In this document: positions 63,501 to 64,000 of the stretch, piece by piece
How the letters are laid out: each line of letters begins with the position of its first letter
Position numbering within the stretch: position 1 is the first letter of the stretch
Assembly (NCBI RefSeq): GCF_000143535.2
Contig: NC_037319.1
Coordinates: forward strand, 1,736,001-1,800,000
DNA: 64,000 nt
DNA from: Botrytis cinerea B05.10
Taxonomy: Eukaryota > Ascomycota > Leotiomycetes > Helotiales > Sclerotiniaceae
Direction of reading: 5' to 3'
The notes under the pieces: model-generated
The model's input: the letters and a program-made list of their open reading frames with translations, nothing else
Databases searched by the model: none
What the model was told of the DNA's origin: nothing
Position numbers and translations under genes: made by a program

Positions 63501-64000
63501 CAGGCTCGAGAAATAACCATTGTCGTCAATATACCTTTATCATGGTCAGTTAGATGTTCCCATCGAGATCGCACGTAGTCCGAGCCATACCAGACATTTC
63601 CCTTAGGGTAAGAATTGATTAGCGACTGAAGGGTTTTGCCATCCAGGACATGAGCGTTTGAGTCCCAAGTTGCAACTTTTGCCGCTGACATAGAAAGGAC
63701 CTTTGCCACTTTATGCTCATTCGTGGAAGTTCGTATTGTGCCTTGAGATAATTTCCTTCGGTACTCTTCATACTTTGGTCTTTCTTCATCTTGTACGGGC
63801 GATAATCTCCTAATTTCAGCCTCCTTCACTTCTGTGCCCAGATCAGTGCTTGTATCCATGTAAGCATCCATGTTCCCCACTTCGGTGTGTCCATTAGTTG
63901 TGTCTAAGAAGACAACACCTCCAACGTTAAGTTCCAGCGATTCCCGAAGAATCTCGGCCGCATGATTTAAAGTAATTCGTATCTGATCAAGTACAGATTC
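60542..64000 (-). CDS. Hybrid histidine kinase (GAF-like, HisKA, HATPase, receiver), N terminus beyond window
   Basis: The gene enters at 64000 in frame and ends at 60542. Exons: 64000-63535, 63466-63326, 63261-63088, 63031-62910, 62645-62576, 62520-62287, 62235-61968 and 61919-60542; 950 residues are visible. The first 250 are GAF-like, with YPKGNVWYGSDYV, FLPLWDSAGERWYSGLFVW and SAFTNSVMMEISRLDAL. The H-box ISHEFRSPLHGILASADFL has its phosphoacceptor His near visible residue 261. The ATP-binding domain has the N-box ILMNIFGNSQKYTDDG, G1 ITDSGKGMS and G2 GVGLGLSIV/WSIVKQLGGT. The C-terminal receiver (about 780-935) has the acidic pair in ILAVDDNALN, the phosphoacceptor Asp in VIFMDISMPKMDGFEATRHI, the Thr in VVAMTG and the Lys in FMTKPVKL. 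All catalytic residues are present, so it should be an active member of a fungal phosphorelay feeding a Ypd1-type protein. A charged insert of about 35 residues (GREKEKEMEAEGKTDGE) interrupts the receiver. The signal sensed is unknown. Confidence 0.94.

Overview
This window is nuclear DNA of a filamentous ascomycete (Pezizomycotina). The protein-coding genes carry short GT-AG introns (mostly about 45-125 nt), the tRNA has a canonical intron, and the gene set includes dynactin p62, O-GlcNAc transferase and a hybrid histidine kinase, as expected of filamentous fungi. The sparse, somewhat AT-rich gene layout suggests a leotiomycete of the Botrytis/Sclerotinia type, but that is inference. There are no operons, CRISPR arrays or prokaryotic signals.

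Left end (1-2.3 kb): a decayed Fot1/pogo-type transposase runs off the left edge. It abuts, near a TA dinucleotide, the remnant of a CHAT-domain (caspase-like) gene on the other strand. A tRNA-Gly(GCC) gene with an intron follows. From 3.9 to 34 kb lies the main housekeeping block: a 1,959-residue RhoGEF (minus), dynactin p62 (plus), fibrillarin (minus), two small secreted proteins of unknown function (plus), COPII SEC23 (plus), ribosomal protein L12/uL11 (plus), a very long O-GlcNAc transferase (plus) and ribosomal protein S7/eS7 (minus). Next are an F-box/WD40 ubiquitin-ligase adaptor (minus) and a DUF7704 membrane protein (plus).

From 40 to 54.9 kb there is almost 15 kb in which I can support no intact gene. 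It holds short decayed-looking ORFs, a minisatellite, telomere-like repeats and small GC-rich hairpins. The right end has a DUF7729 serine-rich surface protein (plus), an ARMT1/YMR027W-type DUF89 damage-control phosphatase (minus) and a hybrid histidine kinase (minus) that runs off the right edge.

I rebuilt exon structures by hand from splice consensus, reading frame and family conservation, and the frames close for every multi-exon gene given. The genes are independent transcription units covering polarity and cytoskeleton control (RhoGEF, dynactin), secretion (SEC23), ribosome production (fibrillarin, L12, S7), signalling (OGT, F-box, histidine kinase) and metabolite repair (DUF89).

The observations I rate highest are: the CHAT gene remnant apparently broken by a transposon; a histidine kinase intron that splits the phosphoacceptor histidine codon; a GC-rich palindromic insert filling an unusually long intron of the DUF89 gene; and a recurring CGCTTCGGCG hairpin in non-coding DNA.
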